A stretch of 64,000 bases of DNA from Piscinibacter sp. XHJ-5 (lineage in GTDB: Bacteria > Pseudomonadota > Gammaproteobacteria > Burkholderiales > Burkholderiaceae_C), in NCBI RefSeq assembly GCF_029855045.1, contig NZ_CP123228.1:4960001-5024000 (forward strand). The letters are read 5' to 3'. The notes under the pieces are model-generated. The model ran no database searches. It had not been told where the DNA came from and saw only the letters and a list, made by a program, of their open reading frames with translations. Below are positions 18,950-28,298 of the stretch, in pieces (within the stretch, counting starts at the first letter, position 1; each line of letters starts with the position of its first letter). The translations under genes and the position numbers were made by a program.

Positions 18950-19036
18950 TTCCCTCTCCCGCTTGCGGGAGAGGGTCAGGGTGAGGGTGAGCGCGCCGGC
19001 CCTCACCCCAGCCCTCTCCCGCAGGCGGGAGAGGGA
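18950..19036. repeat. REP-like palindromic repeat pair
   Basis: Two inverted units, CCTCTCCCGCTTGCGGGAGAGG and CCTCTCCCGCAGGCGGGAGAGG-type hairpins, flank a GTGAGGGTGAG / CCTCACCCC stem. The whole block is a large nested palindrome between a + gene (ending 18908) and the - strand gabD (ending 19087). Related but degenerate copies are at 24208-24274 and 31289-31327. The position between convergent 3' ends fits a bidirectional terminator or BIME-like element. Confidence 0.8.
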
Positions 19037-19086
19037 GTCGCGATCGCTATCGTTCCTCGAGAGCATGTCCTGACCCACGACAGGTC

Positions 19087-20553
19087 CTAAAGCTGTCCTT
19101 GGCACAGGTACTTGAGGTGCATGTACTCGTCGAGGCCATGGATGGAGCCCTCGCGGCCGTAGCCCGATTCCTTGACCCCTCCGAAAGGCGCCGCCTCGGC
19201 CGCGAGCGCGCCTTCGTTGATGCCGACAAGGCCGGCTTCCAGCGCCTCGGCCACGCGCCAGATGCGCTTGACGTCACGCGAGTAGAAATACGCGGCCAAC
19301 CCGTACGGCGTGGCATTGGCTGCCGCCACGACCTCGGCCTCGGTCTCGAAGCGCGTGACCGGCACCACGGGGCCGAAGGTTTCCTCGCAGGCGCAAGCCA
19401 TCGTCGTGTCGGCTCCGATCAGGACCGTGGGCGCGAAGTAGTTGCGTCCCACTGCCGGGAGCCGCTGTCCTCCCACGAGGATGCGGGCACCGCGGTCGAC
19501 GGCGTCGCGCACGTGGCGCTCGATCTTGTCGACCGCTCGGGCATTGATCATCGGGCCGATCTGCGAACCGGCGTCGCTGGCAGGCCCGACCTTCAGCGCC
19601 GCGACGCGTTCAGCCAGCTTGTCGGCGAAGGTGTCGTGCACGCCGGCCTGCACGTACACGCGGTTGGGGCTCACGCAGGTCTGGCCGCCGTTGCGGAACT
19701 TCGCCGCCATGAGTCCTTCGACCGCGGCATCGATGTCGGCATCGTCGAACACGATGAACGGCGCGTTGCCGCCGAGCTCCAGCGAGAGCTTCTTCAGCGT
19801 GTCGGCGCTGCGGCGCGCGAGGTGCTTGCCGACCGGCGTCGAGCCGGTGAAGCTGATCTTGCGCACCCGCGGGTCGTCGAGCCAGACGTCGACCACCTCG
19901 GCCGCCCGTTCGCGCGAGGCGGTCACGATGTTCAGCACGCCCGGCGGCACGCCGGCTTCTTCCGCGAGCTTGACCAGCGCGAGCGACGTCAGCGGCGTGT
20001 CCTCGGCGGGCTTGCACACCACCGTGCAGCCGGCGGCCAGCGCCGGCGCGATCTTGCGCGCGATCATCGCGGCCGGGAAGTTCCAGGGCGTGATCGCGGC
20101 GACCACGCCCACCGGCTCCTTCAGCGCAAACATGCGGCGTCCCACCACCGGCGCGGGGATCACGTCGCCGTTGGCGCGCGTCGCCTCTTCGGCGAACCAC
20201 TCGACGTAGCTGGCGGCATAGGCCACCTCGCCGCGCCCTTCGGCGAGCGGCTTGCCCTGCTCGCGCGAGATCAGCCGGCCCAGGTCCTCCTGGTGCGCCA
20301 CGATGAGGTCGTTCCAGCGCTTGAGAATCTGCGCGCGTTGCCTGGCAGGGACTGCACGCCATGCGGTGAAGGCGGCATGCGCCGCTTCGAGCGCGGCACG
20401 TGCATCGTCTTCACCGCTGTCGGGAACGCTGGCGAAGACGGTGTCGGTCGCCGGATCGGCCACGTCGAATCGGCGTCCCAGCTGTGCCTCGCACCAGCGG
20501 CCGATGAAGTTGCGTCCCGGCAGCAGGTCGTCGCGGCGGATGGAAAGCGGCAT
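19087..20553 (-). CDS. gabD: NAD(P)-dependent succinate-semialdehyde dehydrogenase
   Basis: This 488-residue ALDH is most like GabD, which oxidises succinate semialdehyde (from GABA or related amines) to succinate. Motifs: PWNFPAAMIARKIAPALAAG for cofactor binding, FTGSTPVGKHL, the glutamate in LELGGNAPFIVFDDADID, and the nucleophilic cysteine in FRNGGQTCVSPNR. It starts 1 bp after the stop of the tartrate-dehydrogenase-like gene and is the last gene of the long minus-strand array carrying an amine oxidase and a dipeptide-type importer. That context supports a GABA or aminoaldehyde role. Glutarate semialdehyde or another aldehyde is possible. Confidence 0.9.
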   Translation of the reverse strand: MPLSIRRDDLLPGRNFIGRWCEAQLGRRFDVADPATDTVFASVPDSGEDDARAALEAAHAAFTAWRAVPARQRAQILKRWNDLIVAHQEDLGRLISREQGKPLAEGRGEVAYAASYVEWFAEEATRANGDVIPAPVVGRRMFALKEPVGVVAAITPWNFPAAMIARKIAPALAAGCTVVCKPAEDTPLTSLALVKLAEEAGVPPGVLNIVTASRERAAEVVDVWLDDPRVRKISFTGSTPVGKHLARRSADTLKKLSLELGGNAPFIVFDDADIDAAVEGLMAAKFRNGGQTCVSPNRVYVQAGVHDTFADKLAERVAALKVGPASDAGSQIGPMINARAVDKIERHVRDAVDRGARILVGGQRLPAVGRNYFAPTVLIGADTTMACACEETFGPVVPVTRFETEAEVVAAANATPYGLAAYFYSRDVKRIWRVAEALEAGLVGINEGALAAEAAPFGGVKESGYGREGSIHGLDEYMHLKYLCQGQL

Positions 20554-20554
20554 T

Positions 20555-21643
20555 TCAGAGTTCCTTCACAAGGTCGGCGATTGCACGGCCGATGTCTTCG
20601 GTATGGGCCTGGCCGCCCAGGTCGGGCGTGCGCGGCCCGCGGGCGATGACGGCTTCGATGGCCTTCACGATCGCGTCGTGCGCCGCCCGGCCCGCGCCCT
20701 GCCCCTGCGTCAGGAAGTCGAGCATCAGCGCGCCCGACCAGATCATCGCGATCGGGTTCGCGATGCGCTGGCCGAAGATGTCCGGCGCCGAGCCGTGCAC
20801 CGGCTCGAACAGCGACGGGAACTTGCGCTCCGGGTTGAGGTTCGCGCTCGGCGCCAGCCCGATCGTGCCGGTGGTGGCCGGACCCAGGTCGCTCAGGATG
20901 TCGCCGAAGAGGTTGCTCGCGACCACCACGTCGAAGCGCTGCGGCTGCAGCACGAAGCGCGCGCTCAGGATGTCGATGTGCTGCTTGTCGATGGCGACCT
21001 CGGGATAGCGCTTGGCCATGTCATCGGCGCGCCCATCCCACCAGGGCATGCTGATCGCGATGCCGTTGCTCTTGGTCGCGACGGTCAGGTGCCTGCGCGG
21101 ACGCGACTGCGCCAGCTCGAACGCGTACTTCAGCACGCGGTCGGCGCCGAAGCGCGAGAACACCGACTCCTGGATCACGATCTCGCGTTCCGTGCCGGCG
21201 TACATCACGCCGCCCAGGTTGGTGTACTCGCCCTCGGTGTTCTCGCGCACCACGAGGTAGTCGATGTCGCCCGGCTTGCGGCCGGCCAAGGGGCACGGCA
21301 CGCCGTCGAACAGCCGCACCGGCCGCAGGTTGATGTACTGGTCGAACTCGCGGCGGAACTTGAGCAGCGAGCCCCACAGCGACACGTTGTCCGGCACGGC
21401 CGCGGGCCAGCCGACAGCGCCGAAGTAGATGGCGTCGACGCCGGCGAGTTCGTCTTTCCAGTCGTCCGGCATCATCTGGCCGTGCTTGGCGTACCAGTCG
21501 CAGCTGGCCCACTCGATCTGGCGCAGCTCGAGCGCGAAGCCGAAGCGTTCGGCCGCCACTTCGAGGACCCGCAGGCCCTCGGGCATCACTTCCTTGCCAA
21601 TGCCGTCGCCGGGAATCGCGGCGATGCGAAAGGTCGGTGTCAT
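20555..21643 (-). CDS. ttuC: Tartrate dehydrogenase-like / isopropylmalate dehydrogenase family
   Basis: This 362-residue beta-decarboxylating dehydrogenase uses NAD+ and a divalent metal. Seen: IAAIPGDGIGKEV at the N-terminus, the substrate-binding arginines around FRREFDQYINLRPVR, VRENTEGEYTNLGG (the NTEGEY signature of tartrate/D-malate dehydrogenases), and SNLFGDILSDLGPATTG with metal-binding aspartates. These features favour tartrate or D-malate over isopropylmalate. ATG 21643 follows AAGGAGC. It lies between the ABC ATPase and gabD in one array. The D-malate/tartrate choice is inference. Confidence 0.9.
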   Translation of the reverse strand: MTPTFRIAAIPGDGIGKEVMPEGLRVLEVAAERFGFALELRQIEWASCDWYAKHGQMMPDDWKDELAGVDAIYFGAVGWPAAVPDNVSLWGSLLKFRREFDQYINLRPVRLFDGVPCPLAGRKPGDIDYLVVRENTEGEYTNLGGVMYAGTEREIVIQESVFSRFGADRVLKYAFELAQSRPRRHLTVATKSNGIAISMPWWDGRADDMAKRYPEVAIDKQHIDILSARFVLQPQRFDVVVASNLFGDILSDLGPATTGTIGLAPSANLNPERKFPSLFEPVHGSAPDIFGQRIANPIAMIWSGALMLDFLTQGQGAGRAAHDAIVKAIEAVIARGPRTPDLGGQAHTEDIGRAIADLVKEL

Positions 21644-21655
21644 GAGTTCGCTCCT

Positions 21656-23284
21656 TCAGGCCACCAGCGCGGGCCGTTGCTTGTCGAGATCGTCGAGCCA
21701 GCCGCGCCTGAGCTCGGGCACCGCGCGCGCGAGCTGCTCATAGTAGGGATGGTGCGGACCGCGGTCGTAGTCGGCACGCGCCACCTGGGCGAGCTTGTGG
21801 CCGTTCCGCATGACGACGATCTCGTCGCAGACCGAGCGCACCGTGTGCAGGTCGTGGCTGATGAACAGGTACGACACGCCGAGCTCGCGCCTGAGCTCGG
21901 CGATCAGGTCGAGCACCGCGGCGCCGACCACCGTGTCGAGCGCCGATGTCACCTCGTCGCAAAGGATCAGGTCGGGCTCGGCGGCCAGCGCGCGCGCCAG
22001 GTTCACGCGCTGCTTCTGCCCGCCCGAGAGCCCGCCGGGCAGCCGGTCGGCCAGGGTGCGGGGCAGCTTCACGATGTCGAGCAGCTCGTCGATGCGCCGG
22101 CGCAGCGCGACCCCCTTCAGGCCCTTGTAGAACTCCAGCGGCCGCGCCAGGATGCGCTCGATGGTGTGCGACGGGTTGAGCGCCGTGTCGGCCGACTGGA
22201 ACACGATCTGGATGCGCCGCAGGTCCTCGCGCGTGCGCTGCGCGAGCGCGGGCGGCAGGGTGCGGCCGTTGAACTGCATCGTGCCGGCGCAGGGAGGCAA
22301 CAGCCCGGCCACCGCGCGCGCCAGCGTCGTCTTGCCGGAGCCCGATTCGCCGATGACGCCGATCGCCTGGCCGCGCCTGAGCTCGAGGTCGATGTCCTCG
22401 ATGATCATGATGGCCGGCTTGCCTTGGGCGTCGGGCTTGCCGTAGCCGGCCGACACGCCTTGCACGCGCAGCAGCACGTCGGCGTCCTTTGCGTTGGCGG
22501 CCGAAACGCGCGGCGCCGGGCGCGCCGCGGCCAGCAGGCTCTTCGTGTATTCGTTCTGCGGCGCCACGAGGAGTCGCTCGGTCGCGCCGACCTCTCGCAT
22601 GCAACCGTCGCGCAGGACCAGGATGTGATCGGCCATCTGCGCGACGACCGCGAGGTCGTGGCTGACGTAGACCGCCGTCACCTGCCGCTCGCGCACGACG
22701 CGGCGGAAGGCGCGCAGCACCTCGACCTGCGTCGTGACGTCGAGTGCCGTCGTCGGCTCGTCGAGGATCACGACCTCGGGATCGGTGATCAGCGCCATGG
22801 CCGCCATCAGGCGCTGCAGCTGCCCGCCGGAAACCTGGTGCGGGTAGCGCTGGCCGATCGATTCGGGTTCGGGCAGCGCCAGCTCTCGGAACAACTGGAT
22901 GGCCTTCAGCTCGGCCTCCCCGCGGCGCATCGTGCCGTGCAGGACGGCAGGCTCGACGACCTGGTCGAGGATCGTGCGCGCCGGATCGAACGAAGCCGCC
23001 GCGCTCTGGGCGATGTAGGTCACGGTGCGGCCGCGCAGCGCACGCAACTGCCGAGCATCGAGCGCGAGCACGTCGACGTCGCCGATGCGCACGCTGCCGC
23101 CGCTGATGCGGCAGCCGCGCCGTGCATAGCCCATCAGCGCCAGCGCGGTGGTGGTCTTGCCGGAACCGGATTCGCCGATCAGTGCGAGCACCTCGCCCGG
23201 CTGGATCGTGAAGCTCAAGGCATCGACGAGCGTCGCGCCGCCGGCGGTGATGGTGAGATCCTTGACAAGGACGGGACTTCCCAT
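21656..23284 (-). CDS. Dipeptide/oligopeptide ABC transporter, fused double ATPase (DppD-DppF type)
   Basis: This is a 542-residue fusion of two ABC ATPase domains. Domain 1 has Walker A LIGESGSGKTTTALALMG near residue 37 and signature VSGGQLQRLMAAMAL. Domain 2 has Walker A VIGESGSGKTTLARAVAG near residue 320 and signature LSGGQKQRVNLARAL, with CDEVTSALD. Oligopeptide-type importers use two different ATPases; here they are one chain. ATG 23284 shares one base with the stop of the permease gene (TGATG). It powers the permeases at 23284-25282 with the receptor at 25299. Confidence 0.94.
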   Translation of the reverse strand: MGSPVLVKDLTITAGGATLVDALSFTIQPGEVLALIGESGSGKTTTALALMGYARRGCRISGGSVRIGDVDVLALDARQLRALRGRTVTYIAQSAAASFDPARTILDQVVEPAVLHGTMRRGEAELKAIQLFRELALPEPESIGQRYPHQVSGGQLQRLMAAMALITDPEVVILDEPTTALDVTTQVEVLRAFRRVVRERQVTAVYVSHDLAVVAQMADHILVLRDGCMREVGATERLLVAPQNEYTKSLLAAARPAPRVSAANAKDADVLLRVQGVSAGYGKPDAQGKPAIMIIEDIDLELRRGQAIGVIGESGSGKTTLARAVAGLLPPCAGTMQFNGRTLPPALAQRTREDLRRIQIVFQSADTALNPSHTIERILARPLEFYKGLKGVALRRRIDELLDIVKLPRTLADRLPGGLSGGQKQRVNLARALAAEPDLILCDEVTSALDTVVGAAVLDLIAELRRELGVSYLFISHDLHTVRSVCDEIVVMRNGHKLAQVARADYDRGPHHPYYEQLARAVPELRRGWLDDLDKQRPALVA

Positions 23285-24159
23285 CACCTTGCTCCTCGTT
23301 CGCGGGCCCCGCGGCCCGGCAGGTTGTCGATCACCAGGTTGACCGCGATCGTCAGGCTCGCGATCGCGAGCGACGGTGCGATCACCGATGCGCCGCCTTC
23401 CGCGAGCGCGCCGATGTTCTCGCGCACCAGCGAACCCCAGTCGGCCGCCGGCGGCTGCACGCCGAGGCCGAGGAAGCTCAGGCTGGCAAGCAGCAGCACC
23501 ACGTAGACGAAACGCAGGCCGAGGTCGGCGAGCATGGGTCCGGCGATGTTGGGCAGGATCTCGCGCAGCATCACGTAGCCCGTGCCCTCGCCGCGCGTGC
23601 GCGCGACGGTCACGTAGTCGAGCGCATTGATGTTCACCGCCAGCGAGCGCGCGATGCGGTAGGCACCCGGCACGTAGATGATCGCTGCGGCGACGACGAG
23701 CATCGGCATCGAGGAGCCGAAGCCGGCGACGATCAGCAGCGCGAACATCTTGCTGGGAATCGCCGTCAGCGTGTCCAGCCCGCGGCTCAGTGTCGCGTCG
23801 ATCCAGCGGCCGCTTGCTGCAGCCAGCAGCGCGAGCAGGGTGCCGGTGCCGCTGGCCAGGAGCGTGGCGAGAAACGCCACGCCGACGGTGTAGCGCGAAC
23901 CCTCGATCACGCGGGCCAGCATGTCGCGGCCCAGGTAGTCGGTGCCCAGCCAGTGAGCCGCGCTGATCGGTGCGAACACGGCGCCGCCGCCGGCCGCGCC
24001 GGTGCGCGACAGCAGCGTCGGGCCGAAGACCGCGGCCATCGCCCAGAACGCGACGACGCCCAAGCCGATCCAGCCGGAGATGCCGAAGTACGCGAGCCGC
24101 ATGCGCCACGGCGACGGGACGCTGCCCACGTGAGCTTCGGTGGTGGTGATGGCCGACAT
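23284..24159 (-). CDS. ABC transporter permease, DppC type
   Basis: This is a 291-residue inner-membrane permease of the peptide/nickel importer class. The N-terminal helix is followed by the OppC-type segment PISAAHWLGTDYLGRDMLAR, several hydrophobic helices, and the ATPase-docking loop VTVARTRGEGTGYVMLREIL. ATG 24159 is preferred because AAGGA lies 7 bp upstream; a TTG five codons earlier is the only longer option. The gap to dppB upstream (167 bp) contains a REP-like repeat, unusual inside an operon. Confidence 0.93.
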   Translation of the reverse strand: MSAITTTEAHVGSVPSPWRMRLAYFGISGWIGLGVVAFWAMAAVFGPTLLSRTGAAGGGAVFAPISAAHWLGTDYLGRDMLARVIEGSRYTVGVAFLATLLASGTGTLLALLAAASGRWIDATLSRGLDTLTAIPSKMFALLIVAGFGSSMPMLVVAAAIIYVPGAYRIARSLAVNINALDYVTVARTRGEGTGYVMLREILPNIAGPMLADLGLRFVYVVLLLASLSFLGLGVQPPAADWGSLVRENIGALAEGGASVIAPSLAIASLTIAVNLVIDNLPGRGARERGAR

Positions 24160-24207
24160 GGTTGGGTCCTTCAATGCATCCGCTGCACGGATGAAGCACC
24201 GGCAGGC

Positions 24208-24274
24208 TCCTTCCTCCGCTGGCGGGGGAAGGCGGGTGATGAGGGTGAGCGCGATGCGTCGGCCCTCACCCCGG
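24208..24274. repeat. REP-like repeat inside the importer operon
   Basis: This degenerate copy of the 18950 element has CTCCGCTGGCGGGGGAAGG, then GATGAGGGTGAGCGCGATGC and CGGCCCTCACCCCG. The GTGAGG / CCTCACC stem is retained. It lies between dppB (upstream) and dppC (downstream) on the minus strand, where a stable transcript hairpin could protect or attenuate part of the mRNA. Confidence 0.65.
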
Positions 24275-24325
24275 AGCAGCCGGGGGTCAGCGCTTGTTTC
24301 TCGGGTGAATCCATCTTGTGCCCTC

Positions 24326-25282
24326 TCAGCGATGGCGCAACCGCGGATTCGCCAAGATGCCGAAGACGTCGGCCGTCGTCACGAGTATCAGGTAGCCGGC
24401 GCAGAACAGCATTGCGCAGGCCTGCACCAGCGGCATGTCGCGCTGCGACACGCCATCGACCATCAGCTTCGCGATGCCGGGGTAGTTGAAGATCGTCTCG
24501 ACGATGATGACGCCGCCGAGCAGGTACGACAGGCTCAGCGCGACGGCGTTCGCGATCGGGCCGACCGCGTTGGGCAGCGCGTGCGCCAGCACGATGCGCA
24601 GCGGCGATGCGCCCTTCAGGCGCACCATCTCGATGTACGGCGCCTCCAGCTGGTCGATCACCGCGGCGCGGCTCATGCGCATCATCTGCGCGACGATGAC
24701 GCAGCACAGCGTCAGCACCGGCATCGCGAAGGCGCGCAGCAGCTGGCCGAGCGACTCGATGTCGCTGACGTACGAGAGCGCCGGCAGCCATTTCAACTGG
24801 ACGGCGAACACCAGCACCGCGAGCGTGGCGACAAGGAACTCCGGTACCGAGACCACCGCCACCGCGCTGGTGGACGCGGCACGGTCGAACCACGAGCCGC
24901 GCCACACTGCCGACGCGACGCCGAGCGTGAGCGCGATCGGCACCGAGAACAGCGCCGTCACCGCGGCCAGAAGCAGCGAATTCGGCAGCCGGCTGCCAAT
25001 GAGCTCGGCCACGGGCAGCTGCGTCGTCGACGATGTTCCCAGATCGCCGCGCACCATTGCGCCGAGCCAGCGCAGGTAGCGCCGCGGCGCGGGCACGTCC
25101 AGGCCCATCTGGGCGCGCAGCGCCGCGAGCGCCTCGGGCGTCGCATCCTGGCCGAGCTGCTCCTGCGCCGCGTCGCCCGGCAGCACCGCGGTGATCGCGA
25201 AGACGATCACCGAGACCGCCAGCAGGGAGAGCAGCGCCAGCGCGATGCGCTGGGCCAGCAGCTTGAGAACGAGGGCGTTCAT
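24326..25282 (-). CDS. ABC transporter permease, DppB type
   Basis: This is a 318-residue permease of the peptide/nickel importer class. The N-terminal transmembrane anchor (ALLSLLAVSVIVFAITAVLP) is followed by the conserved periplasmic segment ALRAQMGLDVPAPRRYLRW and five further hydrophobic segments. The docking loop reads YIEMVRLKGASPLRIVLAHALPN. It begins 16 bp after the receptor gene's stop. Together with the DppC-type permease and the fused ATPase it forms a complete importer; ligand specificity resides in the receptor. Confidence 0.94.
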   Translation of the reverse strand: MNALVLKLLAQRIALALLSLLAVSVIVFAITAVLPGDAAQEQLGQDATPEALAALRAQMGLDVPAPRRYLRWLGAMVRGDLGTSSTTQLPVAELIGSRLPNSLLLAAVTALFSVPIALTLGVASAVWRGSWFDRAASTSAVAVVSVPEFLVATLAVLVFAVQLKWLPALSYVSDIESLGQLLRAFAMPVLTLCCVIVAQMMRMSRAAVIDQLEAPYIEMVRLKGASPLRIVLAHALPNAVGPIANAVALSLSYLLGGVIIVETIFNYPGIAKLMVDGVSQRDMPLVQACAMLFCAGYLILVTTADVFGILANPRLRHR

Positions 25283-25298
25283 CGCTGAGTCTTTCGCG

Positions 25299-26921
25299 TC
25301 AGGCCGCCGTCTCGAGCCACACGTTCTCGGCGAAGTTGTAGCCCATCAGGCCGCCCACCGGGATCGGCGACAGGCCTTTCAGCTTCGCGCTGTGGCCGTC
25401 CAGGCTGGCCAGGAACAGCGGGATGCCGATGCCGGCCTGCTCGTGGATCATGGTCTGCAGGTCGGCATACATCTGCTTGCGCTTGGCCAGGTCGGTCTCG
25501 GCGCGAGCGGCGACGAGCACCTGGTCGAACTTCTCGCTCTTCCAGCGCGACTCGTTCCACTGCGCGTCGGACTTGAAGAACTGCGTCAGCAGGATGTCGG
25601 CGCTCGGCCGCGGGTTGACGTTGCCGAAGCCCACCGGGCTGTTCAGCCAGTGGTTGCTCCAGTAGCCGTCGGCCGGCATGCGCTTGACGTCGAGGTCAAG
25701 GCCGACGCCCTTGGCCGTCTGCTGCATCACCAGCGCCATCTCGACCGAGTACAGCGCCGCCGGCGACGCGACGACCGGCACCGCGCCGCTCACGCCGGCC
25801 TTCTTCAGGTGGAACTTCGCCTTCTCCGGATCGAACGCTCGCTGCGGCAGGCCTGCGAAGTAGAAGCGGTTCGTCGGATCGACAGGCTGGTCGTTGGCCA
25901 CCACTGCCTGGTCGAGCGCGATCGTCTTCTTCATCTGCTCGCGGTCGAACAGGTGCTTCATCGCCAGCACGAAGTCGGGGTTCGTGCCCGGCCCGACATC
26001 CTTGCGCATGATCAGGTCCGAGTACTGGCCCGATTGCGTCTTGAAGACCGCGAACCCCGGCGTGCCGGTGATGCGAGCCACCGAGCGTGGGTTCACCGAG
26101 CCGACCAGCTCCATGCCGCCGGACAGCAGCGCGTTGACGCGCGCGCTTTCGTCGCCGATGCCGACGAACTCGATCTCGTCGAGATAGGGCTTGCCGGGCT
26201 TCCAGTAGTTCTCGTTGCGCACCACCACCGAGCGCACGCCCGGCTTGAACTCCTTCAGCTTGTACGGCCCGGTGCCGATGCCGGCGGCGAAGTCGGTGGT
26301 GCCTTCCTTGACGATGTGGAAGTGGAAGGTGCCGACGATGACGGGCAGGTCCGCGTTCGGTGAAGTCAGCACGACCGTCACCTCGTTGGGGCCGGTGGCC
26401 TTCACGCTCTCGATCTGGTCGGCCAGCACCTTCGCCTTGGAGGCGGTTGCCGGGTCCTTGTGGCGCGAGATCGAGTACACGACGTCGGCCGGCGTGAGCG
26501 CCTTGCCGTCGTGGAAGGTCACGCCCTTGCGAAGCGTGAACACCCAGGTCTTGGCGTCCTTGGTCGTGAACGACTCGGCCAGCGCGGGCTGCGGCGTCAG
26601 GCTGCCGTCCAGCGAGGTTAGCCCGTTGTAGATCATGTTGCAGCGCGAGTAGTCGGTCTGGTTGGACTGCTTCGCCGGATCCAGCGTATCGGTGGCGGCC
26701 GCCGTGGCGCCGGCCACGCGGATCTTGCCGCCGCGCTTGGGCGTCTGCGCGTGCGCCGAAAGCGCCGTCGTCGCGAGGCCGCCGGCCAGGGTGGCCTGCA
26801 TGCCGCCGGCCATCAGCATGGCGAGGATGTCGCGACGCGTCGCGCCGCGCTGCAGCGCACCAAACAGGCGCCGGCTTTCTTCCGGGCCGACGAAAGTGTC
26901 GAGAGGCTTGCGATCTGTCAT
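25299..26921 (-). CDS. ABC transporter substrate-binding protein, SBP family 5
   Basis: This is a 540-residue periplasmic receptor of the DppA/OppA family. The N-terminal TRRDILAMLMAGGMQATLAG stretch with a twin arginine, then SAHAQ, looks like a Tat-type signal peptide with cleavage after AHA. The mature part has DTLDPAKQSNQTDYSR, the LAESFTTKDAKTWVFTLRKG block and the VTFHDGKALTPADVVYS block, which define SBP_bac_5. ATG 26921 is preceded by AGGAG. Its FAD-oxidase neighbour suggests the ligand is an amine, amino acid or short peptide and not a sugar. Confidence 0.94.
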   Translation of the reverse strand: MTDRKPLDTFVGPEESRRLFGALQRGATRRDILAMLMAGGMQATLAGGLATTALSAHAQTPKRGGKIRVAGATAAATDTLDPAKQSNQTDYSRCNMIYNGLTSLDGSLTPQPALAESFTTKDAKTWVFTLRKGVTFHDGKALTPADVVYSISRHKDPATASKAKVLADQIESVKATGPNEVTVVLTSPNADLPVIVGTFHFHIVKEGTTDFAAGIGTGPYKLKEFKPGVRSVVVRNENYWKPGKPYLDEIEFVGIGDESARVNALLSGGMELVGSVNPRSVARITGTPGFAVFKTQSGQYSDLIMRKDVGPGTNPDFVLAMKHLFDREQMKKTIALDQAVVANDQPVDPTNRFYFAGLPQRAFDPEKAKFHLKKAGVSGAVPVVASPAALYSVEMALVMQQTAKGVGLDLDVKRMPADGYWSNHWLNSPVGFGNVNPRPSADILLTQFFKSDAQWNESRWKSEKFDQVLVAARAETDLAKRKQMYADLQTMIHEQAGIGIPLFLASLDGHSAKLKGLSPIPVGGLMGYNFAENVWLETAA

Positions 26922-26977
26922 GGTGCTCGCTCCTGAGTCCAAGGGTTGTCGTGTCATCGTGAAAAAAGAAGCCGCCC

Positions 26978-28270
26978 TCAGGCGAACCTGTCCTTCAAGC
27001 GGAAATACAGGCCCACCGCGGGCAGGAACCACGGCGGACCCAGGTGTCCGGGAATCGCAGGCCACTCGCGCCCGCGCCACGGATTGGCCGACACGTCGCC
27101 GGCCATCACCGCGGCCATGCGCTCGCCCATCAGCACCGACATCTGCGTGCCGTGGCCGCTGTAGCCGGTCGAATAGAACAGGCCGTCGTGCTCGCCGGCA
27201 TGCGGCAGCCGGTCCTGCGTCATGTCCACCAAACCGCCCCAGCAGTAATCGATGCCGACGCCCGCGAGCGACGGGAAGGTCTCCACCATGCCTGCGCGCA
27301 GGATCTCGCCGCTCTTCGCGTCCGACACCGGGTTGCTGACCCCGAAGCGTGCGCGCCCGCCGAACACCAGCCGGTGTTCGGCCGTGAGGCGGAAGTAGTG
27401 GTGGATGTTGGCGACCGTCACGTAGGTGCGGCGCTCGCGCAGCAGCGCGCTCGCGCGCTCCGCTCCAAGCGGCTCGGTGACGACGATGAAGCTGCCGATC
27501 GGCACGATGCGCCGGCGCAGCCAGCCGAAGCTCGCGTAGCCGCCATGTCGTGCCGCGCCGTTGGCCAGCAGCACCTGCTGCGCCTGCAGGCTGCCGCGGC
27601 TGGTGTGCACACGGTGGGCCTGACCCGCGCCGAGCCTCTCCAGGCGCTGCACGCAGGTGCCGGTGCGGATCTGCGCACCGCGCCGCTCTGCCGCCTGCGC
27701 GAGCCCGTGGGCGAAGCGGCCCATGTGCATCTGGCCGCTGCGCTTGTAGAGCAGACCGCCGGCGAAGCGGTCGCTGTCGACCTCGGCGCGCACGCGCGCC
27801 GCATCGAGGATCTCCACGTCGCGGTCGACGCCTTCGCGCACCAGCCGCTCGGCACTGCGCGACAGCGCTTCCAGCTGCGCAGGCTTCGTCGCAAGCTTCA
27901 GCTTGCCGTGGCGAACGAAGTCGCAGTCGATCGCTTCGTCCCGCACGATGCGTTCGACCGCGTCGACCGCCGCGTCGTAGGCGTGATACCAGGCTCGCGC
28001 ACGTTCTGCCCCGACCTTGGCGGCCACCTCGGCATAGTCGACCGCGAGCCCGTTGTTGACGTGGCCGCCGTTGCGCCCCGAGGCCTCCGCGGCGACACGC
28101 TCGCCCGCCTCCAGCACGACGACCGACGCGCCACGCCGTGCCAGCGCGAGCGCCGCCGACAGCCCGGTGAAGCCGCCGCCGACGATGGCGACGTCGCACT
28201 GCGAGGGCAGTTCCGCCGCGCGCGGCACGAAGGCCGGCGCGGAAGCGGTCCAGTACGACTCGAGCTTCAT
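26978..28270 (-). CDS. FAD-dependent amine/amino-acid oxidoreductase (DAO family, PuuB-like)
   Basis: This is a 430-residue flavoenzyme. The N-terminus ESYWTASAP is followed by the dinucleotide motif VAIVGGGFTGLSAALALARR. The motif EASGRNGGHVNNGLA is typical of gamma-glutamylputrescine oxidase and related enzymes that oxidise a secondary or terminal amine to an aldehyde with release of H2O2. Near the C-terminus YSTGYSGHGTQMSVLMGE contacts FAD. It sits directly upstream of the receptor gene in the same operon, with gabD downstream as a possible consumer of the aldehyde. Exact substrate unknown. Confidence 0.9.
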   Translation of the reverse strand: MKLESYWTASAPAFVPRAAELPSQCDVAIVGGGFTGLSAALALARRGASVVVLEAGERVAAEASGRNGGHVNNGLAVDYAEVAAKVGAERARAWYHAYDAAVDAVERIVRDEAIDCDFVRHGKLKLATKPAQLEALSRSAERLVREGVDRDVEILDAARVRAEVDSDRFAGGLLYKRSGQMHMGRFAHGLAQAAERRGAQIRTGTCVQRLERLGAGQAHRVHTSRGSLQAQQVLLANGAARHGGYASFGWLRRRIVPIGSFIVVTEPLGAERASALLRERRTYVTVANIHHYFRLTAEHRLVFGGRARFGVSNPVSDAKSGEILRAGMVETFPSLAGVGIDYCWGGLVDMTQDRLPHAGEHDGLFYSTGYSGHGTQMSVLMGERMAAVMAGDVSANPWRGREWPAIPGHLGPPWFLPAVGLYFRLKDRFA

Positions 28271-28298
28271 CCTTCGATACCTCAGGACGTACGGGTCA

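Noticed and set aside
18950..19036. The palindromic block as a CRISPR array
   Set aside because: The units are inverted hairpins without regularly spaced unique spacers and no cas genes are near.
20252..23506. A 1084-codon plus-strand frame antisense to ttuC and the ABC ATPase
   Set aside because: It has no domain signatures and is rich in Arg/His/Ala. The minus strand carries clear Walker motifs and dehydrogenase signatures.
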